Assembly (NCBI GenBank): GCA_041753075.1
Contig: JBGSVE010000097.1
Span: 47,348-111,347, forward strand
Direction: 5' to 3'
From: UBA6163 sp041753075
GTDB taxonomy: Bacteria > Planctomycetota > Planctomycetia > Pirellulales > Pirellulaceae
DNA length: 64,000 nt
This document shows, piece by piece, positions 8,375 to 18,900 of the stretch; position 1 is the first letter of the stretch, and each line of letters begins with the position of its first letter. Under the pieces are notes generated by a model. It had not been told where the DNA came from and did not search any database. It was given only the letters and a program-made list of their open reading frames with translations. The translations under genes and the position numbers were made by a program.

Positions 8375-9658
8375 TTACAATGCGCCGTTGGTCGCCACGG
8401 GTGCGGGCGTAAAGTCATTGTTATTATTGTCATTGTTGTCCGCTGCGATCGCCCCGACTGCGGCGAGACCAGCGAGCGCTCCTAAGCCACCGATTCCGCC
8501 ACCACCACCTAGCGCCCCGCCACCGCCGAAACCACCGCCCACGGCACCACCTGGACCTGCACCGCCGACGCCACCGCCGGGCGTCGAACCGAGCGGTGCT
8601 TGGCCGACTCCGGGTACTGGAGAAGAGAAGCCGCCATCGGCAAGTCCGCCATCGGCACCATAGGCCAACGCCGCAGCTTGAATCTCGGAGGTTACGCCGG
8701 GAACCATCGGAGGCGGAATTAGCATTACTGGCAAAATGCTGCCCGGTGCCGCCGCTGCGGAGACCAACGCAGTCGAATCCGCATTGGTGGAAACAAGCGT
8801 TTCGCGATCGGTCTCGCTTATGGAACTAGCAATGGCAATAGCATCGTATGCTTCGAAGGCGAACGCCGCGTAACCCGCTGGGCCCGCACCGATCAAACCA
8901 TAAATACCTGGTCCCATGCCGGGAATGCTAAATCGCCCCACTTGATTCGCGGTGGTACGTCCAACCAATTGGTTACCTTTGTAAATCAAAAGATTCGTGC
9001 CTTCGACCCCAGCCAGCGACATTCCATCGCGAAGCAGGGTGTAGACTTGACCCTCGAGCGTACCATCGTCACCAAGCCGAACGCGGTATTGGAACCCCTG
9101 TGTTATTTCTCCGGCCGACACAAAATCGCTATCGATTTCGTCATAGGCACTGCCGCTTGAGGGCGAAAGGTACGAGCTTGCCAGCCGCGCCACCTCTTTT
9201 GGATTGATATCAACCAATGGCAACTTGACTGCACGGCTGGAATCTACCAGTGAATCGTCTGCTTCGCGTAACGCAATTGGAACCGCCGTATGGCCTTGCG
9301 AAGCGGCAACTACCACAGCGTGCAAGCCAGGTTTCGCATCGTCGAGCGTGGCAACCCCGCTGGCGTCAGCCGTTACCGTTGATTTTTCACCAGTCGGATC
9401 GATCACAGTCACCTTTGTGCCAGCCAACATCTCAGCGGACCCGCCGGAGAGCTTGACCAGTTCAAATCGCACGCGGCGGTCCGAACGGCTAAAGTAGGCC
9501 GCGTTGTCCTCGGGCAACTTGCGCGCTTCATCTTGCTTCGTCGCGACCAATCGCACGCCCTCAACGGCCAATGCCGAATTGGTCAGCACCAAATTCGTCA
9601 GCACGCCGGACGCGATCAATGCGACTGCGAGTGTGAGCGAGAAAGATCGAGTAAACAT
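8375..9658 (-). CDS. Secreted hypothetical protein with glycine-rich C-terminus
   Basis: A 427-residue protein from ATG 9658, with AGG eight to ten bases upstream. This start gives a clean signal peptide (about residues 1-31, ending NSALA). The next part contains a segment resembling a carboxypeptidase-regulatory/Ig-like fold (KVTVIDPTGEKSTVTADASG and GRFSIPGMGPGIYGLIGAG, both typical of beta-sandwich adaptor domains). From about residue 355 the sequence becomes a Gly-rich run (GGxGGxGxGG) followed by a hydrophobic alanine-rich stretch and an Asn/Asp run (DNNDNNNND). The last part may be an anchor or polymerisation tail. It is followed upstream by the kinase gene on the same strand. Function unknown. 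Confidence 0.75.
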   Translation of the reverse strand: MFTRSFSLTLAVALIASGVLTNLVLTNSALAVEGVRLVATKQDEARKLPEDNAAYFSRSDRRVRFELVKLSGGSAEMLAGTKVTVIDPTGEKSTVTADASGVATLDDAKPGLHAVVVAASQGHTAVPIALREADDSLVDSSRAVKLPLVDINPKEVARLASSYLSPSSGSAYDEIDSDFVSAGEITQGFQYRVRLGDDGTLEGQVYTLLRDGMSLAGVEGTNLLIYKGNQLVGRTTANQVGRFSIPGMGPGIYGLIGAGPAGYAAFAFEAYDAIAIASSISETDRETLVSTNADSTALVSAAAAPGSILPVMLIPPPMVPGVTSEIQAAALAYGADGGLADGGFSSPVPGVGQAPLGSTPGGGVGGAGPGGAVGGGFGGGGALGGGGGIGGLGALAGLAAVGAIAADNNDNNNNDFTPAPVATNGAL

Positions 9659-9814
9659 CGACTTTACCTGTTGTTTTTTCTTGTTTTTTCTGCGGAGCGA
9701 GAGGTTTCGGTGGACGCTATGACTGGACCAACCGTTACATCCAATGCACGTTAATCCCTCCACGGGTGCAAAGCAAGTGATTTCATCCGAATTTTTGAGG
9801 GAAACGGTCAATTG

Positions 9815-12800
9815 CTACTTGTAGACGGTGACGGTCGGGCCGCCGACGGCGTCAACTTGCTGGTCATCGGGTAAATCCGCGAAATCGCATTGTTTGAGCG
9901 TTGCCACGAGCGCACCGCCAGCGCGATAAAATCGCGTCGCAAAATCGTCGATTTTCTCGAATCGCACCCGCAGCAAATCAATCTTGATCGGGGCAAAGTT
10001 CGTTGCCGCCGAAACTCCGATTTCGCTTTCGCTGATCGTCACGTCCTCGCACCGTAGTTCGCCGGCCAGGTGAACAATCGCGTTGCCAACATTTTTTACA
10101 AAGTTGGTGCCACGAATCTGACCGCTGGTAAACTCGTCGGCAAGATAAATCCCGGTGTCTTTGCAATCGCGAACACTGCCACCTTCCATCTTCAGCGTGC
10201 CCGCCAAAACCACCAGTGCTGAGGTGCCGCTGTTCTCGATGATCGTTTCGATCGTCTCGACGGTCACATTGGGTTCGTCGGGCAGCACGCTGACGCCTTC
10301 TTTGGATTGTCCTGACAGCGTGCATTCGATGATCCGTAGATCGCCCCCTTTCACACCACAGGCGATCGCCCCGCCAGTGATAGTCGTTTTGTCTTTGACT
10401 GTCGCTTTACCACCAACCAGATTAATTCCAAAGGGACAATCGAGCAATACGCAGTGATTGATCTCGGCTTCGCTACCAGCGATCAAGACCGCCTTTTCGC
10501 AATTCGTAAAATTGCATGCCTTGGCGCTAACCACCGCCGAATCGGTGGCTGCAATTCCATAGATCGAGCAGTTTTTAAATGTGCAATTGGTGACTGTTGT
10601 CGGCTCGCCGCCACTTTGTGCGACGTAAACGCCTTCGGGCCCAAGAAATTCGCATCCCGCCACCGCTGCCATCCCTTCGACAACTTGGATGCCCGATTGG
10701 TAGAAGGTGCAATCCTTGACTTCCAAACCGATATGACTCTTGGCCGAAATCGCAAATTGATTGCTCTTGAAGAATGTGCAACCTTTGGCGGCCAGCGAAG
10801 CGCCCGGTTTAATCTTGACGGCGTTGTAGGTTTGCGTGCTGAGGTGACAATTATCGAGACTGAGTTTGCCGCTGGTCAAATCGATTGCGTTGAACTCGGT
10901 TTTAGTTTGACGAGCATCACCTTGCACCATCAGGCTGGACAGCCTCACGGCTCCAAGATCGCAAGCGACTTCGATCGGTGCCGACACGGTGTTGGAAATC
11001 ACACACTCGTTCGGCTCGCCCGACCCGACAAGATTAATCGGGCGGTCCAATCGCAACGATTCGACATAGGTGCCCGGTTTCAAATGCACGAACCCACCTG
11101 GGACCGTCGCCGCGATCGCCGCCTTGATAGTGCGATGACTGCCCGAACCGTCGGCGGCGACAATGAATGGCAACGCTTCGGTTCCGTCAGCTTGCTCCTT
11201 GGTCATTGCATTGGAATTGGGATCGGCCTTGGTCGCTTCGACGATGGGTACATCTTGGACGACCGTTGTCTTATTACTGCCAATGGGATTCTCTTGGAGC
11301 TGCGGCTGAGCGACAGCCGATGCCCGCGAATTTCGCCACACCAAGCCCAGCGGCAGCGCCACGGCTGCACAAGCCAAAACCGCACCAACCAGCCATTTTC
11401 GTGAACCCACCGCCGGCGTTGCGACCGACTGCGATGCCGGGCCGGACATTGACGCCGAACCAGAAAGCGAAGCGGAGCCGATCGAGTTAAGCGATGAGCC
11501 GCGCGCGCTACCGTGACTCGAAAGCCCACGCCCCAGTTCCTCGCTTTCCATCCCCACTGCCGTGCCGCTGCCATGACCGCTGCCTTGGCCGCTGCCTTGG
11601 CCGCTGCCATGTCCCGAGGCGACTTGCGTTCCCGATCCGACTCCATCGCGGGTTGATCCGCGGCCGCTGACGCGAGTGCCCGAAGCACCCAGTCCGGACC
11701 TTGTTCGTGTGCCCCGGCCATCGTCGGTGGCGTATTGGCTGATTCGTTGGTCGGGACTCAAGTCGCTGCCATCGATCGGCTGAGCCGGCAACCAACCTTC
11801 CTCCAAGATCTCGGTCAAGTCCATCGCCAAGTCTTCGACCGTCGGATAGCGATCGTTCGGTTTTTTGGCACAGCAACGCACAAAGATATCGTTCAGCGGT
11901 GCAAGGTCATTCGATGTTTGTTGCAGCGGTCGTGGTTCGCGATGGCAAATCTGTTCCATTAAAGACGTGCGGTTCTTGCCGGTAAACGGTGGCTTACCGA
12001 GCAACAACTCATACAACATGATGCCGAGCGCCCAGATATCCGATCGCCCATCAAGCCAATCGGCGCGGCCCTGGATTTGTTCGGGCGACATGTAGATCAA
12101 CGTGCCCGCAATCTCGCCTTTGCGCTGTGCTTGCTCGGACTCGGAAATGGCCAACCCGAAGTCCGCGATCCAAGGCACACCGCTGCCATCGATCAACACG
12201 TTGTCGGGTTTGAGATCGCGGTGATAAATGCCGGCGCGGTGTGCCGCACCGAGCGCGATGGCCACGTCGCGCATCAATGTCACCGCGTGGGCCGGCGGCA
12301 GGCTGCCGTAGCGCGTCAACAGCAATCGCAACGAAGGTCCATCAATGAGCTTCTGGACCACAAACGGCATGCCGTTTTCTTTTGTGCCGACGTGATAGAT
12401 CGGCACGATCCCCTTACTGTCAATCGCCGCCGCCTTGCGAGCTTCGTTGATGTAACTATCGGCGCGACTCTTGTCACTGACCTTGGGAACCTTAATCGCC
12501 ACCTTGCGCTGCAGCGATTCATCTTCGGCCAGGTACACGACACCGAATGCACCGGCACCGAGTTCTCGCAGGATGCGAAAATTATCGATCCGCTCGGGCG
12601 TGTCCGACGTTGATGATTCACTTCTGCCATCCGACGATTTTGCGCCGCCAAAAATTTTTCCGGTGCCACGCGACGACCCAGGAGCCGAATCCTCGATCAT
12701 CGCGGTCGCCATCAGCGAACGGTGCATCGACTCGCCATGATCGATCTCGTCGCCGTGCGAAAAGTCATCGGGCGCAAGCGTGCCATCCATCTTTTTCTTG

Positions 12801-12988
12801 GCCAAGTCGTCAAGCAATCTGGTCAACTGGGGCACATACAGAATGTGGTTCTCGGGGTCGATCTGCGTCAGCACATCCTCGACCTTCGTGGCCGGGTCTT
12901 TGCGCCAACGACGCTCCAGTTCCGCGCCGAGCCTTTCGAGCTGGACGAGATCAAAGATGATCGTCCGTGCGGTGTCTTGCTCAGCCAT
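9815..12988 (-). CDS. Membrane Ser/Thr kinase with extracytoplasmic parallel beta-helix
   Basis: A 1057-residue protein from ATG 12988 (GGGGAG lies 12 bases upstream; TTG 13024 would add 12 residues). Residues 1-135 are an N-terminal region without known fold. A Hanks-type kinase spans about 137-395: glycine loop GAGAFGVVY, VAIK lysine, HRDLKPDNV, DFGLA and GTLIYMSPEQ are all present, so it should be active. A low-complexity Ser/Gly linker (about 425-520, repeated GSGQGSGHGSG units) leads to one membrane helix (about 532-552). The outside part (about 600-1057) consists of repeated short strands typical of pectin-lyase/PbH1 right-handed beta-helices, which often bind polysaccharide. It probably senses an extracellular or periplasmic ligand. 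Confidence 0.9.
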   Translation of the reverse strand: MAEQDTARTIIFDLVQLERLGAELERRWRKDPATKVEDVLTQIDPENHILYVPQLTRLLDDLAKKKMDGTLAPDDFSHGDEIDHGESMHRSLMATAMIEDSAPGSSRGTGKIFGGAKSSDGRSESSTSDTPERIDNFRILRELGAGAFGVVYLAEDESLQRKVAIKVPKVSDKSRADSYINEARKAAAIDSKGIVPIYHVGTKENGMPFVVQKLIDGPSLRLLLTRYGSLPPAHAVTLMRDVAIALGAAHRAGIYHRDLKPDNVLIDGSGVPWIADFGLAISESEQAQRKGEIAGTLIYMSPEQIQGRADWLDGRSDIWALGIMLYELLLGKPPFTGKNRTSLMEQICHREPRPLQQTSNDLAPLNDIFVRCCAKKPNDRYPTVEDLAMDLTEILEEGWLPAQPIDGSDLSPDQRISQYATDDGRGTRTRSGLGASGTRVSGRGSTRDGVGSGTQVASGHGSGQGSGQGSGHGSGTAVGMESEELGRGLSSHGSARGSSLNSIGSASLSGSASMSGPASQSVATPAVGSRKWLVGAVLACAAVALPLGLVWRNSRASAVAQPQLQENPIGSNKTTVVQDVPIVEATKADPNSNAMTKEQADGTEALPFIVAADGSGSHRTIKAAIAATVPGGFVHLKPGTYVESLRLDRPINLVGSGEPNECVISNTVSAPIEVACDLGAVRLSSLMVQGDARQTKTEFNAIDLTSGKLSLDNCHLSTQTYNAVKIKPGASLAAKGCTFFKSNQFAISAKSHIGLEVKDCTFYQSGIQVVEGMAAVAGCEFLGPEGVYVAQSGGEPTTVTNCTFKNCSIYGIAATDSAVVSAKACNFTNCEKAVLIAGSEAEINHCVLLDCPFGINLVGGKATVKDKTTITGGAIACGVKGGDLRIIECTLSGQSKEGVSVLPDEPNVTVETIETIIENSGTSALVVLAGTLKMEGGSVRDCKDTGIYLADEFTSGQIRGTNFVKNVGNAIVHLAGELRCEDVTISESEIGVSAATNFAPIKIDLLRVRFEKIDDFATRFYRAGGALVATLKQCDFADLPDDQQVDAVGGPTVTVYK

Positions 12989-13205
12989 CGACCGTTTCAA
13001 CTCCCCAAGATTTAACGAAATCAATCACACTAGTATCGGTCATCGCCCTCCTTAACGAAAGCCGCAAGACCACACGATCTGGCGGAATTTGTTCAAACCG
13101 CCGCGCAAGCCTACCGTCATCGACGCTGCAGCCCAAAACCACTACAATTTAGCTCCCCCCGAAAGCCGATTTTCGGAACCTTTTGTCGAGAAAAAAGCGA
13201 TCTGA

Positions 13206-15785
13206 ATGAGCGATACTCCGCCGCAAGATTCAACCCCAACCGAACCACCTCTTCTTACCCGCGACGCTGCCGAGTCAGCTCGTATCGCCGCCAACAGTGA
13301 ATACACCGACAAGGATCTACAGCACCTGTCGGACCTGGACCACGTTCGCGAACGACCGGGGATGTATATCGGTGATACGACCGTTCGCGGACTGCATCAC
13401 TTGGTTTACGAAGTGGTCGACAACTCGATCGACGAAGCGATGGCGGGCTTTGCCAAGACCGTTTCCGTCGTTGTTCATGCCGATGGCAGCGTCACCGTCG
13501 AGGACGATGGCCGCGGCATACCGGTTACGCGGCACGACCAACTTTCCGAAGAACTCGAACGCGATGTCAGCACACTTGAAGGTGTGATGACGGTGCTTAA
13601 GTTCGGCGGCAAGTTTCAAAAGGGTGCGTACCAAACTAGCGGTGGTTTGCACGGCGTTGGCGTTACCGTTGTGAATTTCTTATCGCAATGGGCCGAGGTC
13701 GAAGTCAGCCGAGACGGATCGACGTGGACCCAGGAATACGAGCGGGGTGTGCCCACGGGCCCCACCAAGCAAGGACGACCGACGAAGAAAACGGGCACGA
13801 AGACGACGTTCAAAGCCGACGGCCAAATCTTTGCCGTCACGAAATATTCGTTCGACACGATCTATAAGCGGCTGCAGGAACTGGCGTTCCTCAACTCCGG
13901 CGTCCACATCAAGTTTCTTGACGAACGCAACGGCGAAGGCGGTGACTTCAAATACGAACGCGGGATCGTTGAGTTTGTCGAACACCTCAATCGTGCCAGC
14001 GATGTGCTGCACGCCGATGTGATTAACTTCACCGGAGCCCGCGATGGCGTCGAGTTCGACATCGCGTTGCAATACAGCACCGAGTTCACCGAGAACGTCC
14101 AGTCCTACGTCAATAACATTCATACGATCGAAGGTGGCACACACGTCTCAGGGTTTCGCAGCGCCCTGACACGCACCATCAACAACTACGGCAAGAAAGA
14201 AGGGCTCTATAAAACCACAACGCCCGGCGGCGACGATTTCCGCGAAGGCTTGACGGCGGTGATCAGCGTCCGCGTGCCGCACCCGCAGTTTGAGGGCCAA
14301 ACGAAAACCAAACTTGGCAACGGCGAAATCGAAGGCATCATCAACGGCAGTGTCGGGGAAATGCTAAGCAAATACCTCGAAGAAAACCCCAAGGCCGCCA
14401 AAGCGATCGCCCGCAAGGCGCTGCTCGCCTACGAAGCTCGCGAGGCGGCACGCAAGGCCAAAGACCTGCTGCGCAAACGAAAAGACGCTCTCGGCGGCGG
14501 TGGCTTGCCGGGCAAACTGCGCGATTGCATCAGCAAGAACATGGAGGAATGCGAAGTCTATCTCGTCGAAGGTGACTCCGCCGGTGGCTCGGCCGAAGGT
14601 GGGCGAATGCGCGAGTTCCAGGCGATTCTGCCGCTGCGTGGAAAGATCATCAACGCGTACAAAAGCCGCGAAGACAAGGTGTTGGCCAACGAAGAAGTCC
14701 AGTCAATGATCCAGGCGATCGGCACCGGCATTGGCATGGATCAAGACTTGACCAAACGACGTTACAACAAGGTCATCATCATGACCGATGCCGACGTCGA
14801 TGGCAGCCACATTCGCACGCTACTGCTTTGTTTCTTCTATCGCCAAATGTTTCAATTGGTTGCCGCCGGCCACGTCTACGTTGCCCAACCGCCACTGTTT
14901 CGCGTCACCAAGGGCAAGGATCGTTACTACGTACAAACCGAAGAAGAGATGAAGACGCAGATGCTCGAGCGCGGGTTAAACGAAACCAAGCTCGTCTGCG
15001 AAGACGGTCGCGAAGCCGAAGGCGAAACGATGCGCAAGCTGTGCTTGACCCTGGCCACGATGGAAGAATCAATCAACGCGATGGAACGACGCGGTGTGAG
15101 CCTGCGCAGTCATGTGATGCGGTTTGATCCCAACATCGGCAAACTGCCGTCACTCCATTTGTTGTGGAGCAATCAAGACAAGTGGTTCTACGATCTCGAA
15201 TCCACCGAAGCGTTTATTGTCAGCGAAGGGTTGTCGCTCGATACCGACCAAGAGGAAGAAGTCGTCGTCGTTTCCGATGATGGCAGCCCGCCCGCTGCCG
15301 TTGCCGAACCGACCGAAGCAGAAAAAGCGGCGGCGCTGGTTGCCAAGGGCAAGCTCGCACACCTGGTTGAGCTGCACGAAGTTCGCACGATCAACGCGGC
15401 ACTCAAAGACATCGAGCCAATTGGTTTCGGCATCGACGATTTAGTTCCAGCGGATCGCACCGGATCGACAACGTCGCGGTTCGAGCTGATCAAGGGCGAG
15501 GACAATCGTCGTGGCCTGGAAGATTTGCGAGGTCTTTTGCCCGAAGTCCGCGCCGCAGGCGAAAAAGGCTTGCAGGTCACGCGGTTCAAGGGCCTCGGGG
15601 AAATGAATGCCGAGGAACTGCGCGAAACGACGCTCGATCCGGCCAACCGCACGCTCGTTCAAGTGAATTTGACCGATGCCGGGGCGGCGGACGAAATGTT
15701 CCGCTTGTTGATGGGCGATAAGGTCGAGCCCCGTCGCGAATTCATCGAAAAACATGCCTTGGACGTGCGGAATCTCGACGTCTAA
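13206..15785 (+). CDS. gyrB: DNA gyrase subunit B
   Basis: The 859-residue protein has the GHKL ATPase domain (ERPGMYIGDT, VVDNSIDEAMAGF, DDGRGIP, GGLHGVG), the transducer domain, the TOPRIM domain (EGDSAGGSAEGGR near 455; IIMTDADVDGSHIRTLLL near 525) and the C-terminal QVTRFKGLGEMN box. With GyrA it introduces negative supercoils. It is longer than the usual roughly 800 residues because of an acidic insert (about 675-720, DQEEEVVVVSDDGSPPAA) after TOPRIM and an N-terminal extension. It diverges from the beta-helix kinase gene across a 217-base spacer. The protein could also resemble ParE, but length and insert fit GyrB better. Confidence 0.95.
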   Translation: MSDTPPQDSTPTEPPLLTRDAAESARIAANSEYTDKDLQHLSDLDHVRERPGMYIGDTTVRGLHHLVYEVVDNSIDEAMAGFAKTVSVVVHADGSVTVEDDGRGIPVTRHDQLSEELERDVSTLEGVMTVLKFGGKFQKGAYQTSGGLHGVGVTVVNFLSQWAEVEVSRDGSTWTQEYERGVPTGPTKQGRPTKKTGTKTTFKADGQIFAVTKYSFDTIYKRLQELAFLNSGVHIKFLDERNGEGGDFKYERGIVEFVEHLNRASDVLHADVINFTGARDGVEFDIALQYSTEFTENVQSYVNNIHTIEGGTHVSGFRSALTRTINNYGKKEGLYKTTTPGGDDFREGLTAVISVRVPHPQFEGQTKTKLGNGEIEGIINGSVGEMLSKYLEENPKAAKAIARKALLAYEAREAARKAKDLLRKRKDALGGGGLPGKLRDCISKNMEECEVYLVEGDSAGGSAEGGRMREFQAILPLRGKIINAYKSREDKVLANEEVQSMIQAIGTGIGMDQDLTKRRYNKVIIMTDADVDGSHIRTLLLCFFYRQMFQLVAAGHVYVAQPPLFRVTKGKDRYYVQTEEEMKTQMLERGLNETKLVCEDGREAEGETMRKLCLTLATMEESINAMERRGVSLRSHVMRFDPNIGKLPSLHLLWSNQDKWFYDLESTEAFIVSEGLSLDTDQEEEVVVVSDDGSPPAAVAEPTEAEKAAALVAKGKLAHLVELHEVRTINAALKDIEPIGFGIDDLVPADRTGSTTSRFELIKGEDNRRGLEDLRGLLPEVRAAGEKGLQVTRFKGLGEMNAEELRETTLDPANRTLVQVNLTDAGAADEMFRLLMGDKVEPRREFIEKHALDVRNLDV

Positions 15786-15807
15786 AAATCGCTCTACCAC
15801 CGGACGC

Positions 15808-15839
15808 ACGCTTTTCGTTAAATCAAGCAAGCGTTTTTT
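15808..15839 (+). terminator. Possible intrinsic terminator after gyrB
   Basis: ACGCTT at 15808-15813 can pair with AAGCGT at 15829-15834 and is followed by a run of five T. The six-pair stem with a 15-base loop is weak, so this is only a candidate end for the gyrB transcript. Confidence 0.3.
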
Positions 15840-15863
15840 GAAATCAAGTGGAGCTTAGGCAAA

Positions 15864-15889
15864 GTGTTCCACGATGCTCCGCCATCGTG
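15864..15889. repeat. Dispersed palindromic repeat, family C (short copy)
   Basis: GTGTTCCACGATGCTCC followed by GCCATCGTG contains the hairpin ACGATG/CATCGT. It resembles the left half of the element at 30697-30751, which begins GTGTTCTACGACGCTCC. It lies in the gap between gyrB and the AsmA-like gene. Confidence 0.5.
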
Positions 15890-15940
15890 CAATCACGACG
15901 ACGGATCAATCGTGTAACAGCAGATCGCAGGGATGCTGTC

Positions 15941-18900
15941 GTGAAAAAAGACGATTACTATCGGGATGATGTTGAGCGCACCCAGCGAGTTCGCACGACA
16001 GGACGGCGCAGCGGCCGCTTGCGACGTAAGCGTACGTATGCACTGGTGACGCTCTTGTTTTTGGTGCTCGTGGTCGTCGCGACACCGAGCATCATTTGCC
16101 ATTCGCCGATTGCCCGCAGCGTCACCGCATCAACCTTGGCCGGATACGGCTTCGACGGCAACGCGGCATCGATTCGCATCGGTTGGATCACACCGTTGTG
16201 CATCGAAGGCGTTGATTTAACCGGCAAAACCGCCGGTACGCATCTCAAAGTCGATCGCATTGAGACCGGACTTTCGCTGCTCCAGTGCCTCCGCGGCCTA
16301 TCGGATCTCGGCGAGATCGCGGTGCGCGGCGTCACGGCCGAATTGACGGTTGCCGATGGCCACTCCAGCGCCGAAGTCGATTTGGCGTTATTGCTGGCCC
16401 CCAGCGACGAACCGCGTGAGGCCACCGGCGATGGCAAATCAAGTTCACTCGCCGGTAAAATTTCGGTTCAAGACTTGGCCGTGCGAATCACCGATTCAGT
16501 CACCGGCGCGCAGTGGATCGCCGACCAATCGCAGGCCGAAATCGTCATCGATCCAATCAACTATGACATCACCTTTTCGAGCGTCTTGAGCGACTCGCAA
16601 AGCGGTAGCGGCGAGCTGCAAGGACGAGTTCAGTACCCGGTAGAAGCGGGCCAAGCTTACAAGATCGAGATGGTGACGCAGCGTGTGCCATTGTCTTTCG
16701 CATCGCTTGCCAAACGTCGACTTGGCGAAGACGGTGCCTCGATCCCATCTCAAATCAGCGGCGACACAACCGGTACAATCACGGTCGTTGGCGGTGCGGA
16801 TGATTCACTCAGCATCGCGGTCAGCCCGATGGAATTTCGCAACTTCGTGGCCTCCGACGCATCGCTTGGTGAACGGGTTTGGCGCAACGGACTCCTTGTG
16901 CTCAGCGGTGCCGCGACGCTGGATGGCGATCGCATCTTGGGACGCAAGCTGCAGGTCACCACCGATTTTGGCAGCGCCTCGTTCGATGGTGCGTTCAAAC
17001 AAAGTATGTCGCTGTCAGGCGAAACCAACCCAGCCGCTTGGCTCGAAGCACTTGATGGTTCCGCCGGAGTGGCAATCGATTTGGTGGCGCTGGAGCGCGC
17101 CCTGCCGGGATTGATACCGCTGCGCGACCAAGCCGAGATCACGGCGGGAAAAATTGCCGCTGAGATCACGTCCTCAGTTGAACAGGGCGGTGTGCGGCGA
17201 TCGCATTGGAGCTTGACCTCGCAGCCGATTCACGCTAGTGCTGCCGGTCGCGGCGTCGTCATCGAGCCACTGACGTTGGTCGCATCATTGAAGGTCGCCG
17301 GTGGCCAATTGACTGCCGACACTGTGCGATTGGAAAGCTCCTTTGCCAACGCGACGGCAAGCGGTGACCTGTCGAGTGGCCGCGTCAAAGGCGATATCCA
17401 ATTCAGCCGCTTGGCCGCCATGATCCAACCGTTACTGGAAATGCCCGAGCTATCGCTCGCCGGTCAAACAACGGCCGAACTGCAGTGGGCGGCCGGTGCT
17501 GGCGACCAATGGAATCTAGTCGGTAACGCCAAGGCAACCGATTTGATGCTGGCGCTGCCCGGCGGCATCAACTTCCGCCAACCCGCCGTACAAACTGATA
17601 TCGAAGCCAAGGGCCGCTGGGTTGCCGGGACACTCGAAGAACTCAACGGCTTGAAGTTGTTGGTATCGACCAGTTCGCTGGAAGCCACCGCGCTGCTTGC
17701 CGCACCGGTTGCGATGCCGTCATCGACCACGCGATTGCCGCTGCAGATCACCAGCCGCGGACGCCTTGAGACACTCGCCGAGATACTTGGCCCGTGGCTG
17801 CCAACATCGATTCACACATTGCAAGGCGGGTACTCGGCAACGGCTGATGCGCAGGTTGCTTTGGCCAGCGGCGAAGTCACCGGTGCCAAGTTGCAAATCG
17901 AAGAACCACGCCTCGGTTACGGCGAGCAATTGTACGTCCAGCCCAAGCTCGACGTTGTTTTTGCCGGTCGCTATGCCTGGCCCGCTGGCGAACTCGAAGC
18001 TCGCTCGTTGACGATCGTCGGTGACGCCATTTCGGCGGCGGTCCAGGGAACGATGGTCGCCGACACGATGAATCTGGAAGTTGCCTACCGCACCAAACTC
18101 GATCGGCTTTACGGTGCGATGCGGCCCAGTGTTGCCGGCAATCGGCCATTGACCACAACCAGCCCTGTTGGCTTTCGCAACGAGACCGCCGCGGCACCAT
18201 CACCCTATCAATTTCTTGGCGACTGTGACGGAAACCTGAAGCTAGTTCGTGAATCCCAGTCGCCGTGGTTGTCGATTACATCGCATATAACCGGCAATCA
18301 AATTACCGTGGTCCAGCCAACCGTGCTGTCCAGCTATGGCACACCGCCGCAATCACAACCCGTCACTGCGGCACCGATTTGGAGCGAGCGGTTGGTGAAC
18401 GTCGATGCGATTGTTCGCTACGAGATGAACGATGGACGCGTCGAAGCCGACAAACTGCAAATGGCAACCGATTGGATCGCCGCCAATCTCGCCGGCAAGG
18501 CAATCTGGAATGATGCGATCGGCGATGTGGCGATGCGCGGTTCGGCGCGGATCAAGATGCCCGAAGTCGCCGCCCAATTGTCGAAACTGCTCGGGCTGAC
18601 GGTGCGGCTGGAAGGCGTTCATGAAACGCCGATTGATCTGGTCGCCGCGCGACAAGGCAGCGGACCGGTCGCCATGAACGTCAAGGCAAATCTCGGTTGG
18701 GAATCAGGCGAAGTCGCCGGCATCGCCTTCGGGCCGACGTCGATCCCCATCACGGCCAATGAGACCACCGTTTCGATTGAGCCGGCGGCAATTCCAGTGA
18801 TCCAGGGTCGATTGCAAGTCGCCGGCGACCTGAATTACTCACCCGGCCCAATGCAATTGATCGTGCGACCCGGCGTCGTTGCCGAAGACCTCAAATTGAC

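Noticed and set aside
10454..11404. 316-residue open frame opposite the beta-helix kinase gene
   Set aside because: It lies wholly antisense to a gene with clear kinase motifs, has no family features and its composition is what a G+C-rich coding strand produces in its complement.
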